NCBI GenBank assembly: GCA_949152475.1
Contig: OX424561.1
Coordinates: 29,382,481 to 29,446,480, forward strand
DNA: 64,000 nucleotides
Direction of reading: 5' to 3'
Origin: Terebella lapidaria
Taxonomy: Eukaryota > Annelida > Polychaeta > Terebellida > Terebellidae
Shown here: positions 35,470-47,446 of the stretch, one piece after another
Numbering within the stretch: position 1 is the first letter of the stretch
How the letters are laid out: each line of letters begins with the position of its first letter
Notes under the pieces: model-generated
What the model was told of the DNA's origin: nothing
The model's input: the letters and a program-made list of their open reading frames with translations, nothing else
Databases searched by the model: none
Translations under genes and position numbers: made by a program

Positions 35470-35720
35470 ATGGGCCGCTACCACGTGCTTGTTTACTACG
35501 CGACCACGTGGTTTTGTTTATGTGTGGAGCAGCCGCGCGCTGATTGGTCGGCCGCCGCGATGTGCGGTCCACGTCACGAGAAGCGACCGGGAAGTTTTGC
35601 TGACGACAGGGCTATTGCAGCACTTCGAGTGAACATGTCGCGACAGGTAAGGTTCGTTAGCTCTCACAGGCAACTCGCGGTATATAAAGCGACGCAATAA
35701 AGCACAGCAAACGGGCGACA
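35470..35720 (+). promoter_or_regulatory. Candidate TATA promoter with E-boxes and a CRE-like site
   Basis: A CpG-rich stretch carries two CACGTG E-boxes (CCACGTGC near 35480 and CCACGTGG near 35513) and a CRE-like CACGTCAC near 35571. A TATA box, TATATAAA, lies at 35681-35688, about 30 bases before a plausible start near 35715. The bZIP gene's first coding exon has an upstream acceptor and so needs a distal non-coding exon. This is the best promoter candidate on the plus strand before it, but the link is inference. Confidence 0.4.
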
Positions 35721-37690
35721 TGCCAAAGATTTCGCACGTAGAGGCCACTACAAGACCAAGTTCCAAGTGGAATATTACCTTGAAAAGTCAAATACACCTG
35801 TTAATTCACTTTTACCGAAATTATCCTGCGAGAAATTGAGAAGTACTGATTATTTTCGAGTATTGTAATGCTAAATTAACCTACTGATCCAGGGAAAAAG
35901 TCCGGCTGAATACCACCGAAGCTTGGATGTCAATGGTTTGGCGTAAAATGCTGACTATGGGTTTCTTCTTACCCACAGTCCAAGATGGTAGACTTTCCTA
36001 ACATATATTGTTTTCGAAATTGCTGAAATTCTTGAGATTCATGTATACTGCGCACATTATCTTCCGCGTAAGTTCACACAATATGTTCGGTCGCTGAACC
36101 TATGTAATCTCCAAATTAATTCGCACATATGTCACCCTTCTGTCTTTGTATTATTTTCATGTAGGCCTACATGTATGACTCATTAGAACAGTTTGAGGGC
36201 TATCCAAGTGTCCGAATGTATTAATTTGATTTCCAGACTGAAGAGACGCGATGCACCTTTCATTCCTATCTGAAAATCTAATTTTCATCTGATCTTGAAT
36301 CTAATTGCCTGTGATAACAGCTAGGATTTGAACGGTTGCCAATATCTGAGCTCAGCATTCATGAAAACCTCAAAGATCGAATATTATGTACATGCATTTG
36401 ATATGGACAAGGCAGTGACTTTGCGCATGTCATACACTCACCATTTGTCAACTGCTAGCTCGTTCATTTGAACCCCAGCGATTGTTCGGTGATACAATAA
36501 TTTTCCTCGATTAGGCCTATAATATTCCATTTTCTCAACCGATTTTATTTCCTACGTGCTCGTCGCGAATGGCTGGTATATCTGCATCGGCTGGACGTTT
36601 GCGAATGGCTGCCACTCGTGAACTGACTGCAGTGGCATGACTGAAAACGGTTTATCTGTCAACGTGCGCATGTGATGATTCACTCACGCTGTCCGTTAAT
36701 TGACGGGGCGGCCAGAGAAAAAAAACCCAGCCCCGAAGCCTTACGTCATCCTCCACAGAGCGTTGTCTGCAAGTTGTCTGCTTCGAACGGTTCCAAATAG
36801 CACCGCGGCGGTCACCGAAATTTCCCGCGCTTTTTGGTTTTTGGTGCGGTCAAGGTGAAGGCCGCCCGTCGTTACCGCAAAATCGAGCGGCGTGTACGAA
36901 AAACGCAGCACTTTTGGGAAGAAAAAACTCCTGGGCTGTCACATTCGTCTCCTGACGGGTTCCGGTCAGTCAACGATCATTGTCCTCAATTTAAAATGGA
37001 TTACTTTTTCTGCGGCCTGGCATCTGGGACGAAGTCGCGGTTTCCCCGGGTGAGCCTAGGCTAGCGATGGACATGCACACGCCTTTCTCACAGAGGTTCA
37101 GACCTTTGACTGGCCACCGCATCGAGTCTCCTTTATCTGCAGCCTCCCAACTCCCGTGATTCAGCCACATGGAATTTGCGGCTAACCGCAAACTATATTT
37201 ACGGACGGACGCGTTCTCCGTAAGGCCCTATGCCCCCATGGAAGTCGACCGCCCATAGCCAAAGCAACCAAGAATCCAAGCAAGCGCCATTGAATGGACA
37301 CTGACAGTGTACCAGGCATGGACATAAAATTGTACATCCATTTTCACCGGCCAAAGCATTCTGCCACCTCCCGCCAGTTTTTTTTTCTTCGAAAATTGTG
37401 TGACCTCTTCTTGTACACACAGCCTGTCATGGCATCTTGACCGAAAGTGTACACCACAAGCGAAAACTGGCCAAATCCGCTGGAAAAAGCCCGTGGAAAA
37501 AAAAAACTTGTCAACGCACAACAAGCACCACCATGTAGCCTACAGCGATATATCAGGCCTACATGTGGATAATTTGAGGGGGGTCGTCCACGTTTTATTT
37601 GGGTGGTGCATGGTCGTACAGCCGAAATCATGTGTACGAAATTACGAACGGACAAAACCACTGATTGTTAATGATAGTCAAAAATTCCCC

Positions 37691-37857
37691 ATGGATATAC
37701 TCTTGTTGGAAGGCTGTGTGCTGTTGTTGTTATTGTTGTTTGCACGCACTTCGGATAAATTCTTTACCGCTTGGATTAACGACCGAGGATGGGTTGACCT
37801 CGACGAGCCATCCACGAGGTTTAAGGAAGACCGACTGCTGGCAATGGTGACCGAAAG
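37691..37857 (+). other. Possible exon with signal-peptide-like start
   Basis: An ATG at 37691 opens a 55-codon stretch with a hydrophobic core (CVLLLLLLFA), then WINDRGWVDLDEPSTRFKED, ending at a good donor (GAAAG before GTGAGC at 37858). No downstream partner exon or homologue was recognised. The Leu run comes from a TTG/TTA repeat, so it may be chance. Confidence 0.2.
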
Positions 37858-40800
37858 GTGAGCGACACATTTGTCATGCAGGCGATATACTTTCGATCCG
37901 TCATACACTTCGGGGGTTTTCTCATCTAAATTTACCTTAACGGCAAAAAGTGCATGTCTAAATCTACGCCCTGAAAGTTTACTCGTGAATTATAATGTTG
38001 TCCATATAGACAGTTATCATCAATGTGTTCACCAAGATTCAAATTTTGTATATTTTACATATTCCATGACAATTAAACCTGACACTGCGTAAATTATATT
38101 GCTATTTAATATTTAAACGCGCATTTTCACGTGGTTTTCATTCGTGCAATGCATGCATGGTTTCACGGAAATGCGGTACATGGTTCTGTCGGATCATATA
38201 CATGTGGATGTAAATATGACGTTACCACACCCCCATTCTCCGCTATCCGCTGGAGTCTAGTGACCTGCGTCGGAAATATTTTCAGTAAGTGCAGTTCTCC
38301 CTGCATGCAAACGTGACAGTTGAAGAACAAATACAGGTATGAGTCGTGGGCAATATCGGTTCACTTTTAGGCCCAGGTTCAATATAGTTATATTATGTAG
38401 CCTATACTGCATATATCGCAACCACAATGAAATGAACATGTATAATTGAGTCAGGAAACGAAGAAAAAAAAAAAACAGCGACATTGCGGTCGCAATTCTG
38501 TTTGCAGAGTTCAGAAGTTACAAAAGAAAAACGATGAAGACTGTGATTTCTCGAGAATAAATATAGCTCTCAGATATATAACTTTCAGTTGACCACAAGG
38601 GAATTTAAATTACACATCGTTTTACAGGTAATCTCTCTAGTTCAGTTATGCATGCCAAATGGGTTTTGTTCAATACATCGCAGTCGGTATAATAATAATA
38701 ATAATATCATGTATTAGCGAAACAAATGTAGTCTTAGCCACATTGTATTTTGATTTGTATTTCAAATTAATAGCTGTCGTTTTAATACTAAATTGAATAG
38801 ACAAGAAGACAGAGTAGGCTACACCACGAATGGCTTGTTGTGTCTGAAGATCAGTCAACTTACTGAGTGCACGTGTGAAAACTGTGGCACATTATGTTTA
38901 TCTATTATTTCAACGTACAGTACTATAGTAGGCCTATATGCATGCTAATTTTCGGGGGATGAGTCATATAGCAGTTATTAATTCGCATGACAAAATTGAT
39001 TTGGCTATTAATTTAAAGCATAAGCTGCCAACTAAAATGTGCAGTCATCTCGCATTGTGTTACAAGGATAATGACACATGTATAGGCCTGTATCGTTTGC
39101 AATTTAATCAAACTGGATAATCTGAACTAAACCGATGGACTTTAAAACCAAATTTATGTTCACCTCAGCATCGGAATATATCAAACTACACTACAGAAAT
39201 TTGGTTTATTTCGCGTTTAGAGAATGACCATTATTATTCATGCATGTGTGCATTTGGATGTAAGTTATTATTATATTGGGCGGGTATCTACATACATTCT
39301 TGGCCTGACCAAATCGATATCTTATAAATTGGCGCGCTGGTCAATTTTAGTTGCGAAATGATATCGCGCACACGCAACGCCCTCAAATAGGTCGCTCTTT
39401 GGTATACTAAGTAAGAGAAGGGCTTTCAAGTTTCAAGGTCGATATTTAGCGTTTGCAATCATGTATTTTCCGGAATGAGGCACTACATTAGGCTTATTTG
39501 TATGAATTCCGATATGCGCTCTCCGTGCATGATATCTTATTTCTGATGGTATCTGATTGTGTCGGGTTTATGTGCAATAGGAATTAGATGCACTCGTACG
39601 TGGATTAGACAATAAAAGACAACAACCATATATTATCGAATGGCATATTTATAATCACTTCTTAGAAACGAAACCCCATAAAATGAAATGTGACGCAGTT
39701 TATGGACAACGGGTCATAATTCAAAGATGCATGCCACGGCCTGCAGTATAGCAATGGTCACAACATATGCATGGATATTTCGTCGTTCAAAATTTCGAAT
39801 TAAAATCACCGCACTTTTCGACATTAAACGCCGGACAATAAATATAACTGACGGGGAAGTGTACTTCGGACCGAAAAATTGTTCAAGTTGTTGATGTCCG
39901 ATTACATGCGAGTACCATACGATACACACATTGGGATTGTTGGGGGGGGGATTACAATCGTGATTTGCGTGGGCTTCCCTTGAATTCTCGCTATTGGCTA
40001 CAACGCTTGCTACGTCATCACGTAGGCCCCTCAAGCACTGCGGGGGGGGGGGGGGGGGGAGGGGGGGGTAGTGCATAAGGGGTGAGATTGCGAAGCGAAA
40101 TGTCGACAACCGGTGACAATAATATGCTACTTCAGTTTTGACGAGAAAGAATGTGGCAGTCGCAGGTTAATACACGATTTGTAGGTGACCGACAAGCGAA
40201 CTTTGGACCCCCCAAGGCCACAGCCGCACCCCAGACGCATAAATCCCGCGGGAGCGTCCTTCTTCTCTCACATTGATGAGCGGTTGCGACGCACATACAC
40301 CCCGTGTACACGTATGCGACGGTGTCGCTCGCTCGCTGGGGAGTGAAGCAAAGCGTGCGACGTCGCGGGAATTCGTCGGTTGCATTTCGATATTGACCGG
40401 CGTTTTCGCCGAAAGCACTTGTCCCATGGAATATGTCAATAGGGGTGATGTCCCTGCAACTTGAAAAACAAGTTGTTGACGTGTTTCTTTCCACTTTTCT
40501 TTACTTTCGGCAGATACATGTGTCATGTACCCACCGTATGAATCTATGTCCAGCTCACAACCCCCATTCTGATTAATGGATTAGCTAAATGAGCAATCCT
40601 CGGGGTGCCATAAAAAATAACTAAAAATCAAATTAAAACTGTCTTCAACCGGTTATATCTGGGTGCAAAGGGGGAAAAATAGAGACGGATTTTATGACGG
40701 GTCCAGTTCGCGGAACCGATGATGGCTGCTGACAGAGTCGGTGTACCTGGTGACATCGAATTAACGTGGAACTGAAAATACGGCGTTGATTGCACAAATA

Positions 40801-40861
40801 GTTCGCCTAGTTATTGCCTGGACAATTCATTTGTGTGGATGCGTTGTAACATTGAGCTATT

Positions 40862-40863
<2 letters not shown>

Positions 40864-40909
<46 letters not shown>
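40864..40909. repeat. (GA)n microsatellite
   Basis: About 23 GA units, lightly interrupted near the right end, followed by a G tract of about 16. Confidence 0.95.
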
Positions 40910-43594
40910 GAGAGGGGGGGGGGGGGGGGTACTTTTCATCATTTCCAAAAACAACTTTTGCTGCCTCCCAGAATTTATATTAGAATCAACAACAGCCGGA
41001 ATGACCTTGCCGAACGCGAACTCCTGTTATCAGTTTTGCGATTAATCATACCCCAATGAGGAATGTTCCACGTGACTCGTGTTGTTCGATTCACAATTCC
41101 TGGCTTTTTAATTACTCAAAGTTTTTTCAAATTTTGTGGAAAAACATTGTTTATTGTTTATGTTTTGCCTCACTATTTGGGCTACAAGAGATTATCTCAT
41201 ATATATAGCTTGATTTGGGAATGTATAAATTAATTAATAATGTCGAGGCTGTAGCAACGATATACATAGCAAAATTAATCCTTATTATGACCAATGCGTG
41301 ACGATATGAGATGTAGGGGCCTATATATATATGCTGGAATACACATGACCTCCGTTTATTTGTTCTCATTCAATTAGCACCCTAGATAAACATGAACAGA
41401 TGCTGCATCAAAGCAAGCGAACTCCACGTAATTTACTGCCTATATAGAGAGCTACATACATCTCTCTCTACACCAGTATGCTCTCGGAGAACTTTGATAA
41501 CTCGCAACCAATGACCCCCCTTCAATTTCCCTCCCACAAAAAACACCGTGGTGTGAATATATAGCGATTGGTGACTAATCGCCGCGAATACAACAAAACA
41601 TAACGGCGTTAGGTTAGGTAGAAAAAAATGACGGAGGGAGTAGATAGAGCTAGTTATGCTATTAGGAGTCAAAACAAGAATGTCCATCGCTCGCTTGCAT
41701 GCGCATCTATCGTCTAGGAGCAAGGGGAACCTGCATGGATGCATCCATGGAAACATTATATGTCCATGGATAAGGGTTTGTTTTAGGGCCCTAGGAAACA
41801 CCTTGGTTATTTAGGGGGGGGGGGGGTGCAGGCTGGGGGGGGGGATTGGGCTGGGAGCAAATGTGCAGTCGGGAGCGATGCAGGCTTGCACGTTTGCACA
41901 GCGAAGTGGGGCCGATCTGCCGAGTTTTTAAAAATATACCATTCGGTCAGGACACAAATATTGGTGACTCAGCGCGAGAGAGCTAGACAGCTAGAGTTTG
42001 CTGCTGTTGCATGCCATGATCTGCGAGAAGAAACTGTTCTTCTCCGCCCGTTTCGGGTGCCACAGGCCCCAGTGTTGTCTCTAGATCGCGCATACCTAGC
42101 CCCCCAACAGCTACTGGTCATGCACAAGTTGTAGAACTTTGGGTGAAATCGAGAGAAAAAAATGTAGGACAGCGCCGGGGATAGAAACAAAAAGTTGGCC
42201 ACAAAATTCCAACCACTTCCTCGAAGAGAAATACAAGGAATCCAATCGGTTTTTATCCACTTTGCTCGTTCCCTCTGCACCTTGGACGTGCTGGAAGGAA
42301 CCCCATGCATCAACACTGGATAACACCCTGTAAGCGAAAGAAATAGTTGGTGATATTACCTGGTAATTATGTAATACGGATAGCCCCAATTTCGCCCCGG
42401 GATACGGTCTGGTGCTTCAATAGCAATTCGCCCCCTCCCATGGCAAGAGTCTGATATATTGGGGGTAACGCCAAATCATTATGAATGAGCTATTTACTGG
42501 GGGTGAGGGGTACCCTTCATCGCGTGTCCCTTATATGTCCAAATATTTGCGGGACCACCTGTAAGGTCTACCATACCGAAGAAAACCATTACGCCTCTCT
42601 AAGTGATTACAGATGCGAGATGATCTATGTTCCACGTCGAGAGAGATACATTGCAATGGATTCCTGGAACTTGGTAGTCAATGAAACAAATGTGTTCATG
42701 ATTTTCGAGTCGTTGTTGCGATTTGATGATTGCAGAGCAGGCAGACCGTGCGATTTCCTATAAATGTTTGCCATTCAATAAATTAGTATATAACCGTCTT
42801 GAATAATAGGCGATATGTTGGAAAATAATGACCGGTAAATAATTTCTGGTTCCTGCTAAACGTTACAGCCAGAATCTCACGTTACAAGCAGTAATAAGTT
42901 TAGACTTCCTCCTGCCAATTGTACCAGTGTCCAGTGAGTCATACCATTAGTAAGCACTGGAAAAACAGCACGAAATCAATAAACCGGCGTGCACATAATA
43001 AACTAACCCGAAATAATAATGCCACATCTTTCATAGTTTGGCGTCTTCTTGTCCGAAAAAGCAGCCTGTCCTAACCTAAAGGAGAGTATTTGTTTTGTCT
43101 TTTCAATGTGGATAAATTGCTGGAAAACTTGTTGGATTTGGACGGGTATGTTCCGACATGGATCCAAGCCACATTCAGCGGAAGCAGAGGTGATAATGTC
43201 TCTTCAGTTTGGAATGCTATTCTTCTTGGACTTATATTTTGTTATCTCGATCCTTCCAACTAAAATTGAACATTCGTTGTGGAATAGGGAAAAAATAAAC
43301 AGATGATAGCGAAAAACAAATTTGAAACAAAGAAAAGTTTAAAAGTAGAAGCATGAGACAGACCGAACATCGTGTGTAGACGACGGAAACGGAAGTGAGA
43401 GTTCCTGGCACTAAATGGACCGTGCTGCCAAGAATAACAAAAAAAAAAAAATTCCTTGCGAATCCGGGCACCTCCATTGTGCGAGGAACTCATGGCGCCA
43501 ATGTTGAACCCCCTTTACTAATGACACATTCTCCTGACGTTCTTACAGGTTTTGGTGGTGACGTCTGTTGGCCGGTGTGCAGTCGCCGAGAACC

Positions 43595-46500
43595 ATGGCC
43601 GAGGGACGCGGATCAGACCCGGTGGGTGACAGTTCAGATGGTGGGAGCAGCACGGCTACACTGAACTTGATCGTGAACCAGCTGCTACAGGACGACGAGG
43701 TGCTCTCCCAGCTGACATCCTCTCTGAGAGCTGCGCCTGCCGTACCAACGTCAGCGGATGTCTTACCTGGTCTTGGGACGACATCGGCCGATGCTTGGGT
43801 GACTATCCAACCAGGCGGAGGTGAGCCGCTGTCAGTTGGACGACCTCAAGTAGCGTTGCCTCCTTCGCATGGGCCTCCTCTTGGTCAGTCCTCCTCTCAG
43901 GTTCAACATCAGCCAAGTCAGTTTGAACAGCAGCAACAGTGGCAACATCTGCCTCCGCAAACGCAAGCGTTGGGGCATCATCAACATGGGCAGCTAATGC
44001 ATCCACAAGACCAACAGTTAGTTCAGTTAAGTCATCAAGTTTCTCAACAGAGTCAACACACTATCCAACAACAGCAGCATATTCCACCCCAACACGTTTC
44101 ACAACAAATACAGCAACCCCAATATCAACCACAGCAACCACAGTTGATCGAGCAAAGACAAGCTCACCAGCTGCTTGCACAAGCTCAACAAATCCATGAA
44201 CAGCAGCAACAGCCGTTGCCTCGTCAGACTCAAAACATAACGCTCCAGATCCCACAACAGAGACAGCAGTTCCCCCAACAGGAGTTTAGGATTCCCAAGC
44301 ATGGACATCCTTCACATATACAGGGACAACCGACGACATTTCAGCATCTGCAGCAGGAGCAGCAGTTGCCAACATTGCAAGACAGTCAGCAAAGTTCCTG
44401 TTCGACCTCATACGATAGCCAAGCCATGCAGATGGTAGTCCATCCAGGGCCAAGTCATGGGACGTGCAGTTTGCCTGGCGGGAGAGAGGTTGTTCATCCT
44501 GAGTTGACTCAACAGCAGCATGTTGGTTGGACTGGGTCTGTAGCAGACCAACCTCTGCAGTCAAACATTGCAAGCTTGGACACTCCTGGTCTTGGGACTT
44601 CTCATCAAGGATACAGCACCCAACTTCAAAGTACTGGAGACATGTCGTTCCATCCACAATATTCTTCTATCCCCCAGCGACAGGGATCAGAGGATTTGCA
44701 ATCATCCTGGCTACATGTAGAGCCGGGTTCTACAGAGACGCTTCGTCATTCAGCGCAGCATTCATCCACCTGCCTAGGGCAGGCAACTGATATCCATTCC
44801 AGTCTTCCAGTCGATACGACATCTGGCATGTCGACGATAGCAGAGGATGTCCTCAACAATGTTCTCAGGTCTGATCAACCACTTGGAGCTCAGGGTAGTG
44901 GCATTGCTGGCGAGGCACTCAACACTCAGGATCAGGCGATGGGGGCGCCCATGGGGCAAAAACTCTTTCCAGTCGAATCAACAACGATTCACCATGCAAG
45001 GAGTCATACACAGCAAGACGTGCAAGCTTCATCGTGTCTCCCCCCACAGCACCAAAGTATTGTCGAGTCATCCACCATGTCATCGATGTTATCCAGCTTT
45101 CAACCTGGAACTGCAACCAGCATGGTCCATCGTGTTCCCAATCCTGCACGTGCTCTTATGCAAGAATGTGTTGTCACAAGTCATTCTTCACAACCTTCTT
45201 CATCAACGGGAAGTGTTCCTAGGCAGACTACACAAACTGGACAAACGCCTACTTCTTACAGTCACCTGAAGGCTTTGAGAGGCACCATCGTGCAGTATGC
45301 AATGCCCGACTCACCTGCCTTTGTCCCTGCTGCTCAAAGACCTCAACAGAACCCAACCATGCTTCCACAAAGCCCAGCAATCATGACACAAGCTTCTGGT
45401 AGTGCAGCTAAACCAATCTCCGGTAGGTCCACTTCCCCGAAAGTGTTTTTGTTTCCTCCTCAGCAAAGCACACTCACTGGGACAAGTACACAATCACCTA
45501 ACGTGCCCCTGCAATCGCCTTTGACATCCCCTTCATCGGCAGAGTCGTTGTCACTGTTGCATCATGCACGTATATCGCAGCGTTGTGGCGAGGGGTCCCC
45601 CGCTCCAAAAGAGCTAAGACTTATGGGTGGGGATCAGCTTCCAAAGCGGATTTCTAGTCGAGGACCACATCCAGGACAAGCTGGTAGGATCAGCGGAGAG
45701 AGTTCCCCGAACCTTCCACCATCAAAGTTTCGAGGACGTCCAAAGAGGACTTCGCAAAGCGGGGAAGCGCCACCTGCACCAAAAATGTCTCGCGACAGGA
45801 AGATATCAACTTCTAGACTGAGCGGCGAAGCATCACCAGCGGCAAAGACGAGGCACTCTGAAAGCCAATCGTCTCCTTTCTCTTCTGCATCAAGGCTGAG
45901 TGGCGAGCAGTCTCCAGTTGAACAACTGTCGAGACAGACTGGAAGTGTCCATTCGCCGCTACCATCCACATCTAGACTCGCTGGTGATACCTCCCCAGCT
46001 GCTCCCAGGTTGTCGACGACATCAAAGCCAGCAGCTGGAGAGCCGTCCCCAGTCAGTGCTCAGCGAGTTGGCATCAGTCAAGTGTCTTCCGCTTCAAGGC
46101 TCAGCAGTGATACTTCGCCAGCAGGGCCTAAGGCCACGATAGGTCATGGCATCAGTCAAGTGTCTTCCGCTTCAAGGCTCAGCAGTGATGCTTCACCAGC
46201 TGCGCCTAAGGCCACGATAGGTCAGCGTCCACTCAGCAGTGAAGCTTCGCCCTCTGCAGGGGCGTCGTGGACGAGCAGTGAACCCTCGCCTGGAGCAAGT
46301 GTTTCCGTGCGGGAGAAACTATCACAGGCGATACGACGCAGGCATGGAAGTCTGAGTGGCGAAGACCAGGAAGATAGCTCCCAACAACATTCCAAAAGAC
46401 AGGTTTGTTTTGACCCCACTCAGAATACCCCCCCCCCCCCTCCCCCGAAGAATTCGAAATTCACTGTGTCAGATTGTAGTGTCTAGATGTGTAGTCACGA

Positions 46501-47446
46501 TGACATTGCTCGGGTTTTGAGAAGGTCCACAACAAATTTGCTGTATGTTTTCGATTTTGACAGTTGACGCCCCATGAGCTGGCGAAGAAGGAAAGACGGC
46601 GTGAACAGAATAGAAGAGCTGCGCAGAAATGTCGACAGAAGAAGAAAGATGCAGCCGACACTGTAGTTCAGGTACATGTATGGAGATGAAAGCTCTTCCA
46701 TTCTTGATTGTACGATTTGGAAACTGCCTATGAAATAGATTCCACAAAGCGTGGTTGACAGATTATTTCACAACATATGGCAGTAATAAATTAATGTCAT
46801 ATTTCAATATCGAAGTGTGTGTATAATTACATGCACTTCACTGCGCTTCAAAGCGGAAATCGTTATTATGTACATGCAAATGTAAATGGGCCCGGAATAT
46901 AATAATAGAAGCCTGGGTCGTGTCTTCCGATAAGAGAAATATAATTTCCGGCTTGCCAACCATTTTGTGGTTAAAACTCGTGAACAGTTTTGGGGGAAAT
47001 TGCAGTGACTTTGGGTGGGTGTATCTCGTTCTGGTCGTTATATTAAACGAGTTTGGACATCTGGTTTTGATTGTTTATGTGGTTTTACAAAACTTGTGTG
47101 ATGTTCGCATGCCTGAAACTCAGTGTATCTGCATAAATTTGGGTGGCGCGTTTTCCAGGAATACAGGAAGCTGCAAGCGTCGAATACGTCCCTGAGGCAG
47201 GAGATACGTTCCCTGTCGCAGGAGAGAGACCAGCTGACCCAGTTACTGGACGAGCACAGATCCAGCTGCCCGCTCACCAGCTCTGAAAGTGGACCTAGAA
47301 ACGAAGCCATGGAGGGGGCGTCGGCGTCGTTGGATGTTGCCATGGAAACTGAGAGTGAAGAGGAGAGCGACACGACCACGAATGAGGCTGACGATGATGA
47401 TGATGATGATGAGGAGGAGGAGGAGGATGAAGAGGAGGACTCATGA
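43595..47446 (+). CDS. bZIP transcription factor, FOS/ATF3/JDP2/BATF type, with long Q-rich and SP-repeat regions
   Basis: Three coding exons: 43595-46402, 46564-46671 and 47159-47446, all phase 0, 1067 residues. The start ATG has a strong context (ACCATGG) and an in-frame TGA upstream at 43559, and an acceptor near 43548 implies a non-coding exon further 5'. Residues about 100-300 are rich in Gln and His. Residues about 660-900 hold around a dozen degenerate repeats of the form RLSGExSPAAPK. Exon 2 is the basic region, ERRREQNRRAAQKCRQKKK (946-964), with the N-x7-R signature. Exon 3 gives a zipper with Leu at 977, 984, 991 and 998, then His1005 in DEHRSSC, the family's hallmark end. The tail is highly acidic (Asp/Glu runs). 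It probably binds AP-1 or CRE sites as a dimer. The basic region is closest to BATF/ATF3, but the protein is several times longer than those. Reading through intron 1 would give a form without the bZIP. Confidence 0.9.
46069..46224. repeat. 78-bp coding tandem duplication in the SP-repeat region
   Basis: The stretch beginning GGCATCAGTCAAGTGTCTTC occurs twice in tandem with only a few differences, each copy encoding GISQVSSASRLSSDxSPAxP. It shows that the repeat domain of the bZIP protein still grows by whole-unit duplication. Confidence 0.85.

Larger units (their letters stand above)
35721..43548. other. Intergenic or long 5' intron of the bZIP gene
   Basis: No supported gene. CpG-dense patches occur near 36560-37650 and 40150-40420, either of which could hold a non-coding first exon. 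Long G tracts lie at 39943-39951, 40041-40070, 40914-40929 and 41814-41840. Open frames on both strands in the CpG patches are explained by base composition. Confidence 0.35.

Noticed and set aside
40132-40526. Minus-strand frames of about 120 codons in a CpG-rich patch
   Set aside because: Two overlapping frames of similar length and a plus-strand frame are all open. High GC explains the lack of stops, and no domain was recognised.
41826-42389. Open frames on both strands near 42 kb
   Set aside because: Overlapping frames on both strands with no splice partners or motifs.
42460-42495. Possible third copy of the GCCAAATAATGAG TIR motif
   Set aside because: GTAACGCCAAATCATTATGAATGAGC resembles the end of the 30964-31958 element, but no matching inverted partner or subterminal motifs were found nearby.
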